NCBI RefSeq assembly: GCF_002802875.1
Contig: NZ_PEBI01000003.1
Span: 1-64,000 of the forward strand
Reading direction: 5' to 3'
Source: Bifidobacterium primatium
Lineage (GTDB): Bacteria; Actinomycetota; Actinomycetes; Actinomycetales; Bifidobacteriaceae
Length of the DNA: 64,000 bases
Within the stretch, counting starts at the first letter, position 1, and every line of letters begins with the position of its first letter. Position numbers and translations under genes: made by a program. The notes under the pieces are model-generated. The model ran no database searches and was not told the DNA's origin. It saw only the letters and a list, made by a program, of their open reading frames with translations. Positions 1 to 7,898 of the stretch are shown here, in pieces.

Positions 1-77
1 CGAACCTGGAAGCTAAGGCCCGGCACGGCGATGGTACTGCACCCGACAGGGTGTGGGAGAGTAGCACGCCGCCGCAA
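1..77 (+). rRNA. rrf: 5S rRNA, 3' part
   Basis: The first 77 bases read as the 3' portion of a bacterial 5S rRNA: the conserved GTGTGGGAGAGTAG segment is followed by a terminal GCCGCCGCAA that would pair with the missing 5' end. The 5' part lies outside the window. A strong terminator follows, so this is the end of an rRNA operon transcribed rightward. The exact 3' end (76 or 77) is estimated. Confidence 0.93.
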
Positions 78-88
78 CCAAACGTAGG

Positions 89-122
89 AAAGGCCCCGGA
101 CCCACACGGTCCGAGGCCTTTT
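89..122 (+). terminator. rRNA operon terminator
   Basis: The arms GGCC-C-CGGACC and GGTCCG-A-GGCC (one C·A mismatch) enclose a short loop, are preceded by AAA and followed by TTTT. It lies 12 bases after the 5S end, as expected for the terminator of the ribosomal operon. Confidence 0.9.
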
Positions 123-136
123 CCCATATCCAGACC

Positions 137-170
137 CCATCCCAATCACATGACTATGTGATTGGGATGG
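137..170. repeat. 15-bp perfect inverted repeat
   Basis: CCATCCCAATCACAT is repeated inverted after a GACT loop, a perfect 15-bp stem just downstream of the rRNA terminator. No T-run follows, so it may be a back-up terminator, an RNA-processing signal or a protein site. The function is not shown by the sequence. Confidence 0.75.
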
Positions 171-285
171 GCCTAACCACATATTCAAGAAAAAGTCACG
201 TTCGTCAACATTCTTCTTTCAGTTGGACGAAACGACGACACCTCCATTTGGATGGATATAACACAGTCCATTCGATGGGGGAGCC

Positions 286-885
286 ATGAATCATAAGGAT
301 CGCAGGAAGCGCCGTTTCGTTTTTCGACGCTGTCAGGAAGAACGGCGGCGTATGCGGCAAAACAACGCCGTTGCCGTCGTCATCGTATTGGCGTTGTCAC
401 TCGTCGTGGTTGTCTCACCGAGATCCGTGCCCTCGGCAAGCGGCTCTGCCGATGTGGGATGCGCCGCCGCATTCATCTGGCCGGTACGGACCTCAGGTTC
501 GGTGGATCCTCCCTTGGCACGTGTCTTCGACAACCCCGCGCAGCCGTGGCTTCCCGGCCATAGGGGAGTGGACATCGCGACCGGTACAGGTACCCAGCTT
601 GTCTCACCTGCGGACGGCCATATTGTCTTCTCCGGCAAAGTCGCCACGAAGGACGTCATCAGCATAAGACATGCCAACGGATACACAACCACATACGAGC
701 CGTCCGTATCCACACTGCCAAAGGGTGCAGCATTGCGGCAGGGACAGGAATTCGGAATCGTCAGGGGGAACTCCGACCATTGCGATACGACATGCCTGCA
801 TTGGGGGATGAAGACCGGAGACCGGTCATACCGTGATCCGGTGCACGAGGTGCATAAACGACGAATCGCGCTGAAACCACTGTGA
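286..885 (+). CDS. Exported M23-like peptidase, catalytically doubtful
   Basis: This is a 199-residue protein with a very basic N-terminus, one membrane segment or signal anchor at about residues 28–44, and a C-terminal M23 (lysostaphin/LytM) fold. The family cuts peptidoglycan cross-bridges using a Zn ion. The HxxxD motif is present (H92, D96), and the last zinc histidine is H172 in LHWG. The first His of the usual HxH pair is replaced by Cys170. In LytM that His is catalytic, so the protein may have weak activity or act as a cell-wall binding or activator protein, as in EnvC/NlpD-like degenerate members. The start follows a GGGGGAG Shine–Dalgarno with close spacing. It is a single gene between the rRNA operon and an acyl-CoA synthetase. 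Confidence 0.8.
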   Translation: MNHKDRRKRRFVFRRCQEERRRMRQNNAVAVVIVLALSLVVVVSPRSVPSASGSADVGCAAAFIWPVRTSGSVDPPLARVFDNPAQPWLPGHRGVDIATGTGTQLVSPADGHIVFSGKVATKDVISIRHANGYTTTYEPSVSTLPKGAALRQGQEFGIVRGNSDHCDTTCLHWGMKTGDRSYRDPVHEVHKRRIALKPL

Positions 886-962
886 TGGAGAGCCGGTCTA
901 TACCGGCGGGAACCGTGTTCTTGTGTAGAATCCAAAGTAGAAGTTTCAACGATGGGAGCATC

Positions 963-2780
963 ATGCTTAAGGAATACACTCGTCCCGAGGCAAACAGCAT
1001 CGATTCCAACAAGAACATCTTCTCCATCCTTGAGGAGCGCGCCAATCGCACGCCTGCGGACTCGCTGGTGGAGTACAAGGACGAGAACGGCGTCTGGCAA
1101 TCCTTCACAGCCGAGGAATTCCAGAATCTGGTCATCGCCCTGGCCAAGGGATTGATAGCCAAAGGTGTGACCAAGGGTGATGCCATCGCCGTCATCTCAC
1201 ATACCCGTTGGGAGTGGACGGCCTTGGATCTGGCGATCATGTCCATAGGTGCACTCACCGTTCCGGTCTATGAGACCAATTCCGCCTTGCAGGTCAAGAC
1301 CATCTTCAACGATTCCAAGGTGCGTATGGCCTTTGTGGAGGACGACGGCCAACGCGACAAGATCGACTCCATTCGCGATCAGGCCGCCTACCTCGAAGAG
1401 GTGTATGTCATCGAACTCGGCGCATTGGACATGCTCGCCGAGTTCGGCCGAACCATCGCCGACGACGAGTTCTGGAACAGGGAGAACATGGTCGGGGGAG
1501 AGGACCTGGCGACCATCGTGTATACATCCGGTTCCACCGGCACGCCCAAGGGCATTGAACTGACCCACGGCAGCTTCGTGTTCATCGCGTATTCCGGATG
1601 CAACACCATGCCGGACATCGCCATGAAGCCCGACCGTCGACTGCTGCTGTTCCTGCCGTTGGCACATGTCTTTGCACGATACATGCAGTTCTTCTGCTTC
1701 GCAGGCAACGTCACTCTTGGCTTGTCCAGCAATCTCAAGACCATCATCCAGGATTTCCAGTCGTTCAAACCGACATTTGTATTGGCCGTTCCGCGAATCT
1801 TCGAGAAGATCTACAATGCCGCGTCGCAGAAGGCCGGTGCCGGCATAAAGGGACATCTGTTCTTCGACGCGGCGGATACCGCAAGGGAATGGTCCCGATA
1901 CCAGCAATCGGCGCAGAAGATGCCTCTGCCTTTGAAGATGAAGCATGCGCTGTATTCCAAACTTGTATATTCGTCCATCATGGACGTCTTCGGCGGCCAT
2001 GTCGAATATGCGGTCTCCGGTGGAGCGCCGTTGGACAGTTCCATCGCGCATTTCTTCAACGGCATCGGTCTGCCGCTGCTGGAGGGATACGGCATGACGG
2101 AGACCTGTGCGCCGGCCTGCGTGAATCCGACAAGTGGATACCGCATCGGCACCATCGGCCTGCCCATGCAGGGAGTGACGTTCGGCGTGGCCGATGACGG
2201 CGAGTTGTGCATCAAGAGCCGTGCAGTGTGCAAGGGATACCATAATCATCCTGAAATCACCACACAGCAGATCGTTGACGGATGGCTTCATACCGGCGAT
2301 CTCGGCGACATTGATGACGATGGATTCATCACCATCACCGGTCGTAAGAAGGATCTCATCATCACCGCCGGCGGCAAGAACGTATCGCCCAGCGTATTGG
2401 AGACCTCGGTCATGACTTCTCCGGTCATCGACCAGTGCCTGGTGATAGGAGACAGACGTCCATTCATCGCGGCACTGATCACCATCGATTTGGATGATGC
2501 CAATGCATGGCTCAAGGCGCAAGGTGCCGAGCCGGTGGGATCGCTGATGGAGGCCAAGACGAACCCGATTATCGCGACCGAGGTGGAACGGGCGGTGGAT
2601 GCGGCCAACGCCTTGGTCTCGCGTGCCGAGTCGATCCGCAAGTTCGAGATTCTCGACGAAAGCTTCACTCAGGAGAACGGATTGCTGACACCGAGTCTGA
2701 AGACCCGCCGCGCCGCCATCGAGGAACGGTACGCCGGTCTCATCAACGCCGTCATCTATGTGCCGCGTAAGAACCGTTGA
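963..2780 (+). CDS. Long-chain fatty-acid–CoA ligase (AMP-forming)
   Basis: This 605-residue member of the ANL superfamily activates a fatty acid with ATP to an acyl-AMP and then to acyl-CoA. The P-loop motif YTSGSTGTPKG lies at about residues 184–194. The GYGMTE motif is near 375, and the FACS signature DGWLHTGDLGDI begins near 439, followed by GRKKD(L)IITAGGKNVSP, which contains conserved hinge-type residues. I chose ATG 963 because the next upstream in-frame ATG (882) overlaps the preceding gene, adds 27 non-conserved residues and lacks a ribosome site, while GGGAG precedes 963. A TAGAAT box at about 925 is a possible -10. It is paralogous to the gene at 7899. Bifidobacteria make fatty acids but are not known for beta-oxidation, so a role in fatty-acid uptake or recycling is an inference. 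Confidence 0.93.
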   Translation: MLKEYTRPEANSIDSNKNIFSILEERANRTPADSLVEYKDENGVWQSFTAEEFQNLVIALAKGLIAKGVTKGDAIAVISHTRWEWTALDLAIMSIGALTVPVYETNSALQVKTIFNDSKVRMAFVEDDGQRDKIDSIRDQAAYLEEVYVIELGALDMLAEFGRTIADDEFWNRENMVGGEDLATIVYTSGSTGTPKGIELTHGSFVFIAYSGCNTMPDIAMKPDRRLLLFLPLAHVFARYMQFFCFAGNVTLGLSSNLKTIIQDFQSFKPTFVLAVPRIFEKIYNAASQKAGAGIKGHLFFDAADTAREWSRYQQSAQKMPLPLKMKHALYSKLVYSSIMDVFGGHVEYAVSGGAPLDSSIAHFFNGIGLPLLEGYGMTETCAPACVNPTSGYRIGTIGLPMQGVTFGVADDGELCIKSRAVCKGYHNHPEITTQQIVDGWLHTGDLGDIDDDGFITITGRKKDLIITAGGKNVSPSVLETSVMTSPVIDQCLVIGDRRPFIAALITIDLDDANAWLKAQGAEPVGSLMEAKTNPIIATEVERAVDAANALVSRAESIRKFEILDESFTQENGLLTPSLKTRRAAIEERYAGLINAVIYVPRKNR

Positions 2781-2794
2781 TCCGACATCGGAAT

Positions 2795-2840
2795 AAATAT
2801 GGGGAGTGACTGAGCAAGCGTTCGGTCACTCCCCATATTT
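2795..2840. terminator. Bidirectional terminator
   Basis: AAATATGGGGAGTGAC and its perfect complement form a 16-bp stem around a 14-nt loop, with A and T runs on both outer sides. It sits between two convergent genes (ends 2780 and 2859) and can serve both. Confidence 0.9.
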
Positions 2841-2858
2841 GTCATCAGGGAACGTCTC

Positions 2859-4376
2859 TTACAATCCCGCGTCCGCGGGCCTGATGTACCCCGGATCGAT
2901 CAGCATTTTCTTCAGGTTGCTTGCGGAGACGCTGCGAATCGATTCATGCACGGTCGGCACCTTGACATCATCCATCAGCGTTGTGGACAGTTTCAGGGAC
3001 GACGTCGAGGCGAGCTTGTCTCCATTCGCCAGCATCCTGCATATCGTGGCGGCATCTGCCGCGTACTGGTTGCGGTCCTCCAGACCGGTGCTCCACTGTC
3101 GTCCGTTGACGACGTTCGTGATATTGGAAAGATACGCGCCATAGCCAGTGACAATGGGCCAGGCTGGATCGTCCTTGCCATTCTGGACTTCTGCGTCGGT
3201 CTCGGATTCGTCGCCGTCAGCGGAATCCGTCTTGCCTGGATCGGGGACCTTGCCCTTTTTCAGGTCCTTGTTGCCGGCGAGATTATCGACTATGCCGCCG
3301 ATGGTGATTTGTGGATTGATATCCGCGGCCGATCCCTCGTATTTCATGTCCGACAGCGCATCCGTGACCGCCGCCGCAACCATGTCGTTCATGGCCAGTA
3401 CACCATCCAGCGGGGGGTGCAGGTCGTTGTCGTCGTCGAAACCGATTCGTTTGGTGAACTCGGCGGAGATCGCAGAACGGTCGGTATTCTTGACGACCAG
3501 ACTCTTCCAGCTGTCTTCGGTACTCGTCGAATCAAGTGCGCCCGAGGGGCTTACCGCCGCTCCCGATTTGAAGTAGGGGCCGAGAACCTGCCAGATGCCG
3601 GCAAAGATCTCCTTGTCGGTGGCGTCGCCGCTGGAGGGGATAAGAATCTCTACATGCTTCGGATTGGCCTTGGTGGCATGGGAGAGATCGAGTTTGTTGG
3701 CCAGCAATGTGGCCTGCGTATGGGCGATTTCACGTAGGGACGACATCTGCACATACGCATCGGGAGCGTAGCCCTCGATGGTGTTGGCGACGAGCACAAC
3801 GGAGATTCCGGCTTTCTGGGCCTTGACCAGCGATGAGCGGAGCTCGAGGGCATCACTCGCCGATGCTGATGCGGAAGAGGAGACTTTCGCATCAGTCGGG
3901 GAATTCTCCGTGTTTTCGGTGCTCTTGTCGACGGAAAGACTCTGGTTGATATAGTCCCCATATTGACGCGTCGCATCATCGGGCTGTGCGACCGGAGCCA
4001 GGACCAACGTGGCCTTGGCATCCTTCGATGCTTCGTTCTCCTTGGTGAAATCCTCTACGGCACGGGTCTGGTCCTCAAGGGTCTTCGATTTGACGGAAGT
4101 GATGTCATCATCGTCGAAGCCCTGATCCGTAAGGGCCTTTTTCAGGCTGGAACCGAAGGATGTCCATTTGTTCAGAGGAGTGCTCTGCGAAAGGGTGATG
4201 CCGTCGTCGGGGAGCATCAGCGCCACTGGCCCCAATGATGATGTTGTGGCGGAGGGGCTGCTTGATGGAGTGTCCTGTGCCGGCCCGCCGCAGGATGCGG
4301 CGGCGAGCAGCAACGCCATTCCCATCACCGCACCGGTGGCCTTCCGCCCCCACCTGCTCAATCCACGCACTGGCAT
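2859..4376 (-). CDS. Sugar-type substrate-binding lipoprotein, orphan
   Basis: The 505-residue protein has a basic N-terminus, a hydrophobic stretch and a lipobox-like LAAASC (Cys about residue 28), so it is probably lipid-anchored outside the membrane. The remainder resembles a type-1 periplasmic-binding (LacI/ribose-binding) fold, with a GISVVLVANTI segment and a DGVLAMNDMVAAAV segment typical of the second lobe. A low-complexity acidic insert (rich in D, E, S) lies near residues 385–405. No permease or ATPase gene is adjacent, so the ligand and partner are unknown. ATG 4376 is preferred over the GTG at 4379, because an AAGG lies 7 nt upstream of it. It could also be a stand-alone sensor lipoprotein rather than a transporter part. 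Confidence 0.78.
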   Translation of the reverse strand: MPVRGLSRWGRKATGAVMGMALLLAAASCGGPAQDTPSSSPSATTSSLGPVALMLPDDGITLSQSTPLNKWTSFGSSLKKALTDQGFDDDDITSVKSKTLEDQTRAVEDFTKENEASKDAKATLVLAPVAQPDDATRQYGDYINQSLSVDKSTENTENSPTDAKVSSSASASASDALELRSSLVKAQKAGISVVLVANTIEGYAPDAYVQMSSLREIAHTQATLLANKLDLSHATKANPKHVEILIPSSGDATDKEIFAGIWQVLGPYFKSGAAVSPSGALDSTSTEDSWKSLVVKNTDRSAISAEFTKRIGFDDDNDLHPPLDGVLAMNDMVAAAVTDALSDMKYEGSAADINPQITIGGIVDNLAGNKDLKKGKVPDPGKTDSADGDESETDAEVQNGKDDPAWPIVTGYGAYLSNITNVVNGRQWSTGLEDRNQYAADAATICRMLANGDKLASTSSLKLSTTLMDDVKVPTVHESIRSVSASNLKKMLIDPGYIRPADAGL

Positions 4377-4471
4377 CACACATCCTTCGTAGTCGCCGGC
4401 ATCTCGAACTTCTTAGACGATTATGTTAACCGACTATGGGGATTGTAGGGCATTTCGCCGACGCATGACGA

Positions 4472-4530
4472 AGCGGGTGTCAGGACGTTTTGAGGGGAGC
4501 AATGCCTCTGTAATGGTCCCGGCACCCGCT
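4472..4530. terminator. Long imperfect hairpin downstream of icd
   Basis: A 15-bp stem (AGCGGGTG… against …CACCCGCT, one mismatch and one G·U) encloses a 29-nt loop that itself holds a GAGG/CCTC mini-stem. It begins 17 bases past the icd stop codon on the minus strand. There is no clear T-run, so termination is plausible but not certain. Confidence 0.5.
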
Positions 4531-4546
4531 GCATGCGAGAGGAACG

Positions 4547-5767
4547 TCAGGCGGCGAGCGCCTTGGCGAGGTTCTCGTCGAGGGCGTTCATGAAGCCCTC
4601 TGTATCGAGCCATGCCTGATCGGGGCCGATGAGCATGGCAAGGTCCTTGGTCATCTGGCCGCCTTCGACGGTGTCGACGATGACCTTCTCCAGGGTCTCG
4701 GCGAAGTGGCGGACCTCGGGCGTGCCGTCAAGGTCCGCGCGGTGCTTGAGTCCGCCGGTCCAGGCGAAGATCGATGCGATCGGGTTGGTGGACGTCTTCT
4801 CGCCCTTCTGCCAACGGCGGTAGTGGCGGGTCACGGTGCCGTGCGCGGCCTCGGCCTCCACGGTCTGTCCGTCCGGGGTCATCAGTACCGAGGTCATAAG
4901 GCCCAGCGAGCCGAAGCCCTGAGCCACGGAATCGGACTGCACGTCTCCGTCGTAGTTCTTGCACGCCCAGATGTAGCCGCCGTGCCATTTGAGCGAGCTG
5001 GCCACCATGTCGTCGATGAGACGGTGCTCGTAGGTCAGTCCCTCGGCCTCGAAACGGTCCTTGTACTCGGTCTCGAACACTTCGGCGAAGGTGTCCTTGA
5101 ACTGGCCGTCGTAGGCTTTGAGGATGGTGTTCTTGGTGGAAAGGTATACGGGGTAGTGGCGCATGAGGCCGTAGTTGAAGCAGGCGCGGGCGAATCCACG
5201 GATGGAGTCGTTGACGTTGTACTGCACCTGGGCCACGCCGCCGTCGTCGCCGTAGTCGTAGACCACGTGCTCGATGGGTTCGGAACCGTCCTCGGGAGTG
5301 AAGGTGACGGTGAGCCGTCCGGCTCCCGGAACCTTGAAGTCCGTGGCCTTGTACTGGTCGCCGAAGGCATGACGCGCCACGACGATCGGCTTGGTCCAGC
5401 CGGGGACCAGACGGGGGACGTTGCTCATCACGATGGGCTCGCGGAAGATGGTGCCGCCGAGGATGTTGCGGATGGTTCCGTTGGGGGACTTCCACATCTT
5501 CTTCAGACCGAATTCCTTGACACGGGCCTCGTCCGGGGTGATGGTGGCGCATTTGACGCCCACGTGTTCGCGCTTGATGGCTTCGGCGGCGTCGACCGTC
5601 ACCTGGTCGTCGGTCGCGTCGCGGTTCTCGATGCCGAGATCGTAGTAGTCGAGGTCGATGTCGAGGTACGGCAGGATGAGGCGATCCTTGATGTCCTTCC
5701 AGATGACGCGGGTCATCTCGTCGCCGTCGAGTTCGACGACTTTGCCTTCGACTTTGATTTTCGCCAT
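4547..5767 (-). CDS. icd: Isocitrate dehydrogenase, NADP-dependent
   Basis: This 406-residue enzyme of the eukaryotic-like (type II) NADP-IDH subfamily oxidises isocitrate to 2-oxoglutarate and CO2 with formation of NADPH. Recognisable blocks are the N-terminal [13 protein letters not shown], the substrate-binding stretch [13 protein letters not shown], and the C-terminal GTVTRHYR followed by [13 protein letters not shown]. Length and motifs fit the family. AGAAGGAG precedes the ATG. Bifidobacteria have an incomplete citric acid cycle, so the likely role is 2-oxoglutarate for glutamate synthesis plus NADPH. It is divergently oriented from guaB3 across about 144 bp. Confidence 0.97.
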   Translation of the reverse strand: MAKIKVEGKVVELDGDEMTRVIWKDIKDRLILPYLDIDLDYYDLGIENRDATDDQVTVDAAEAIKREHVGVKCATITPDEARVKEFGLKKMWKSPNGTIRNILGGTIFREPIVMSNVPRLVPGWTKPIVVARHAFGDQYKATDFKVPGAGRLTVTFTPEDGSEPIEHVVYDYGDDGGVAQVQYNVNDSIRGFARACFNYGLMRHYPVYLSTKNTILKAYDGQFKDTFAEVFETEYKDRFEAEGLTYEHRLIDDMVASSLKWHGGYIWACKNYDGDVQSDSVAQGFGSLGLMTSVLMTPDGQTVEAEAAHGTVTRHYRRWQKGEKTSTNPIASIFAWTGGLKHRADLDGTPEVRHFAETLEKVIVDTVEGGQMTKDLAMLIGPDQAWLDTEGFMNALDENLAKALAA

Positions 5768-5802
5768 GGGATTGCGCTCCTTCTAACGGCATAAACGTAT
5801 GC

Positions 5803-5816
5803 GTTGTCGATACAAC
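5803..5816. promoter_or_regulatory. Palindrome in the icd–guaB3 divergent region
   Basis: GTTGT-CGAT-ACAAC is a perfect inverted repeat (the central CGAT is not self-complementary) 36 bp upstream of icd, in the divergent promoter region. It could be an operator, but no regulator is identified from sequence. Confidence 0.35.
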
Positions 5817-5911
5817 ATCATTTACATACACGATTCATGTTTCGTCGTGCGGGGAATGTCCAGTTTTTCTGCGGCGACATGTCGTCTTCACGCCGCATTA
5901 GCCTAGGAGTC

Positions 5912-7036
5912 ATGACTCAAGAGACTGAAATCGGCCTGGGCAAGTCCGGCCGTCTGAGCTATTCGTTGGACGATGTGGCCATCGTTCCCTCCCGCCGTAC
6001 GCGCGACCCCGGCGATGTGTCCACCTCGTGGCAGGTCGATGCCTATGAGTTCGACATTCCGGTCATCGGCGCGCCGATGGATTCGGTGATGAGCCCGGCG
6101 ACCGTGATCGAGCTGGGACGTCTCGGTGGTCTCGGTGTGCTCGACCTCGAAGGCCTGTGGACTCGTTACGAGGATCCGGAACCGTTGCTGGAGGAGATTG
6201 CGCAGGCCCCGCAGGCAGAGGCCACCACGCGCATGCAGGAATTGTACAAGGCCCCGATTCGTTCCGACCTGATCACCCGCCGCCTGCATGAGATCCGTGA
6301 CGCCGGCGTGACGGTCGCCGGATCGTTGACCCCGCAGCGTACGCAGGAATTCTATTCCACGGTGCTGGAGGCCGGGGTCGACCTGTTCGTAATCCGCGGG
6401 ACCGCGGTCTCCGCGGAGCATGTCTCAAGGTCGCACGAGCCGTTGAACCTGAAGAAGTTCATCTACGAGCTTGATGTGCCGGTCATCGTCGGCGGTGCCG
6501 CGACCTATCAGGCCGCGCTTCATCTGATGCGCACGGGTGCCGCCGGCGTACTGGTGGGAATCGGCGGCGGCGCCGTCTCCACCATGCGCACCACCATCGG
6601 CATGCATGCCCCCATGGCCACGGCGATCGCCGATGTCGCCGCCGCGCGTCGCGACTACATGGACGAGTCCGGCGGCCGTTACGTGCATGTGATTGCCGAC
6701 GGCGGCACCGGTGTTTCGGGCAATTTCGTCAAGGCGTTCGCTCTGGGCGCCGACGCCGTGATGCTCAGCGCTCCGCTGGCAAGGGCCTCCGAGGCCCCCG
6801 GCCATGGCGAGCTGTGGGGCTCCGAGGCCCATCATGCCGAGCTGCCGCGCGGTCGTCGCTTCCACGTCGGAACGGTGGGCGACATGCGCGAGATTCTGTT
6901 CGGGCCGAGTCATCAGGCCGATGGCACGGTGAACTTCGTGGGGGCGCTGCGTCGTGCCATGGCATCGACGGGCTACCTCGACGTCAAGGAATTCCAGCGC
7001 TGCGGCGTCGTGGTGACGCCCTACGAGCGCTTGTAG
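5912..7036 (+). CDS. guaB3: GuaB3 family IMP dehydrogenase-related protein
   Basis: The 374-residue TIM-barrel protein belongs to the IMPDH/GMP reductase superfamily and lacks the CBS insert. It shows the family blocks LSYSLDDVAIVPSRRTRDP, GAPMDSVMSP near the N-terminus, GVLVGIGGGA near residue 215 and IADGGTGVSGNFVKA near 260. GuaB3 proteins are typical of actinobacteria, where they accompany the canonical GuaB. Their exact reaction in this genus is not established here. The start at 5912 is chosen because conserved sequence begins directly after it and GGAG precedes it. The 36 extra upstream codons would need a TTG start and show no similarity to the family. Confidence 0.93.
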   Translation: MTQETEIGLGKSGRLSYSLDDVAIVPSRRTRDPGDVSTSWQVDAYEFDIPVIGAPMDSVMSPATVIELGRLGGLGVLDLEGLWTRYEDPEPLLEEIAQAPQAEATTRMQELYKAPIRSDLITRRLHEIRDAGVTVAGSLTPQRTQEFYSTVLEAGVDLFVIRGTAVSAEHVSRSHEPLNLKKFIYELDVPVIVGGAATYQAALHLMRTGAAGVLVGIGGGAVSTMRTTIGMHAPMATAIADVAAARRDYMDESGGRYVHVIADGGTGVSGNFVKAFALGADAVMLSAPLARASEAPGHGELWGSEAHHAELPRGRRFHVGTVGDMREILFGPSHQADGTVNFVGALRRAMASTGYLDVKEFQRCGVVVTPYERL

Positions 7037-7084
7037 GATGTCGCCGCCGTACGTGCCGGTCTTGCGCGACGCGCGGCGGATTGC

Positions 7085-7115
7085 GGGGCCCTGCGAACAA
7101 TGTTCGCAGGGCCCC
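7085..7115 (+). terminator. guaB3 terminator
   Basis: GGGGCCCTGCGAAC pairs perfectly with GTTCGCAGGGCCCC across an AAT loop, followed by GTTTC. It lies 48 bases after the guaB3 stop. The rest of the 302-base gap up to 7338 holds no gene that I can support. Confidence 0.85.
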
Positions 7116-7338
7116 GTTTCGTCGGTGGGGCCATCGCATCTCGTATCCATGCGTGAACATCCTCCCATGGTCTCGAATCGTCGTCGTGAAGACGAGTTGT
7201 TCGAGTTATCCACAATTTCGATACCCGAGTTGACCTATGGGGGCATTCGTACCATGCTTGTGAATGGCCCCCTTTTCCAAGGATGGTCGGGGGAAGCATT
7301 CAGGGCGATGAACGTCCTGCGGATAGGAAGAAGAAGAT

Positions 7339-7827
7339 ATGGCAAAGAAGCACGACGACAATGACGATTCCGATGAGGACCGCTGCTTTTCGTTCCGCCT
7401 GCCCAGCGCATATGGGGCCGAGGGCGGCGTACGCATGCGGATCAGCCGTATTTCGAAAAAGGACCTGACCATCAGAGAGGGTGCCGATCTGGCATCGAAG
7501 GCATGCCAGCTCGCGTGCCTTGGTTCCGACGTCGTCCGAGGACGCGTCTCCAGCAAGGTACTGGTATCGTCGGTGGACGACAGGACCATCGGCAGGCTGA
7601 TGTTCATGGCGGGGCTGGTCAGGGAGAGCCGCGAACAGGGGAAGAGGGGATCCCTGCGCAACAAGCATCTGCCGCCCATCCCGATGTACCTGTATGGAAC
7701 CGTGCTCAGCCATAATCGATTCGACGCCTGCGTCGGCATGACGATCGGCTATGACGACTACAGCGCCACGGTGGTCCTCGAGCGACGGGGAAGCCGCTGG
7801 GTGTGCACCGCGCTCGACTTCGGGTGA
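7339..7827 (+). CDS. Hypothetical protein, Rv3235-like C-terminus
   Basis: This is a 162-residue soluble protein starting with a very acidic stretch (DDNDDSDED) after MAKKH. There is no signal peptide or membrane segment. The final block, in which basic residues precede WVCTALDFG, resembles the end of the Rv3235 family of small actinobacterial proteins usually found beside secA. That assignment is made by eye only and is tentative. AGGAAGAAG precedes the ATG. The gene stands alone after the guaB3 terminator and before an acyl-CoA synthetase with its own promoter. Function unknown. Confidence 0.75.
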   Translation: MAKKHDDNDDSDEDRCFSFRLPSAYGAEGGVRMRISRISKKDLTIREGADLASKACQLACLGSDVVRGRVSSKVLVSSVDDRTIGRLMFMAGLVRESREQGKRGSLRNKHLPPIPMYLYGTVLSHNRFDACVGMTIGYDDYSATVVLERRGSRWVCTALDFG

Positions 7828-7885
7828 CGGATTGCCCCTGACGGACGATCGGCGACGAGTGGCGTGCCTGTGGGGCGCGTCGTCC

Positions 7886-7891
7886 TATAGT
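7886..7891 (+). promoter_or_regulatory. -10 box for leaderless acyl-CoA synthetase mRNA
   Basis: TATAGT ends 7 nt before the ATG at 7899, placing the expected transcription start on the A of the start codon. No Shine–Dalgarno is visible. A leaderless transcript is the simplest reading. Confidence 0.55.
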
Positions 7892-7898
7892 AGTGCTT

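Noticed and set aside
333-1100. Long minus-strand frame (255 codons) across the M23 gene
   Set aside because: It lies fully in the shadow of two better plus-strand genes, has no ribosome site and its protein has no recognisable pattern.
1197-2522. 441-codon minus-strand frame in the first acyl-CoA synthetase
   Set aside because: The plus-strand frame has complete family motifs; the antisense frame is a high-GC shadow.
7085-7115. LexA-like site GCGAAC-AAT-GTTCGC
   Set aside because: The spacing is 3 nt instead of 4, and it is the core of a longer GC-rich terminator hairpin.
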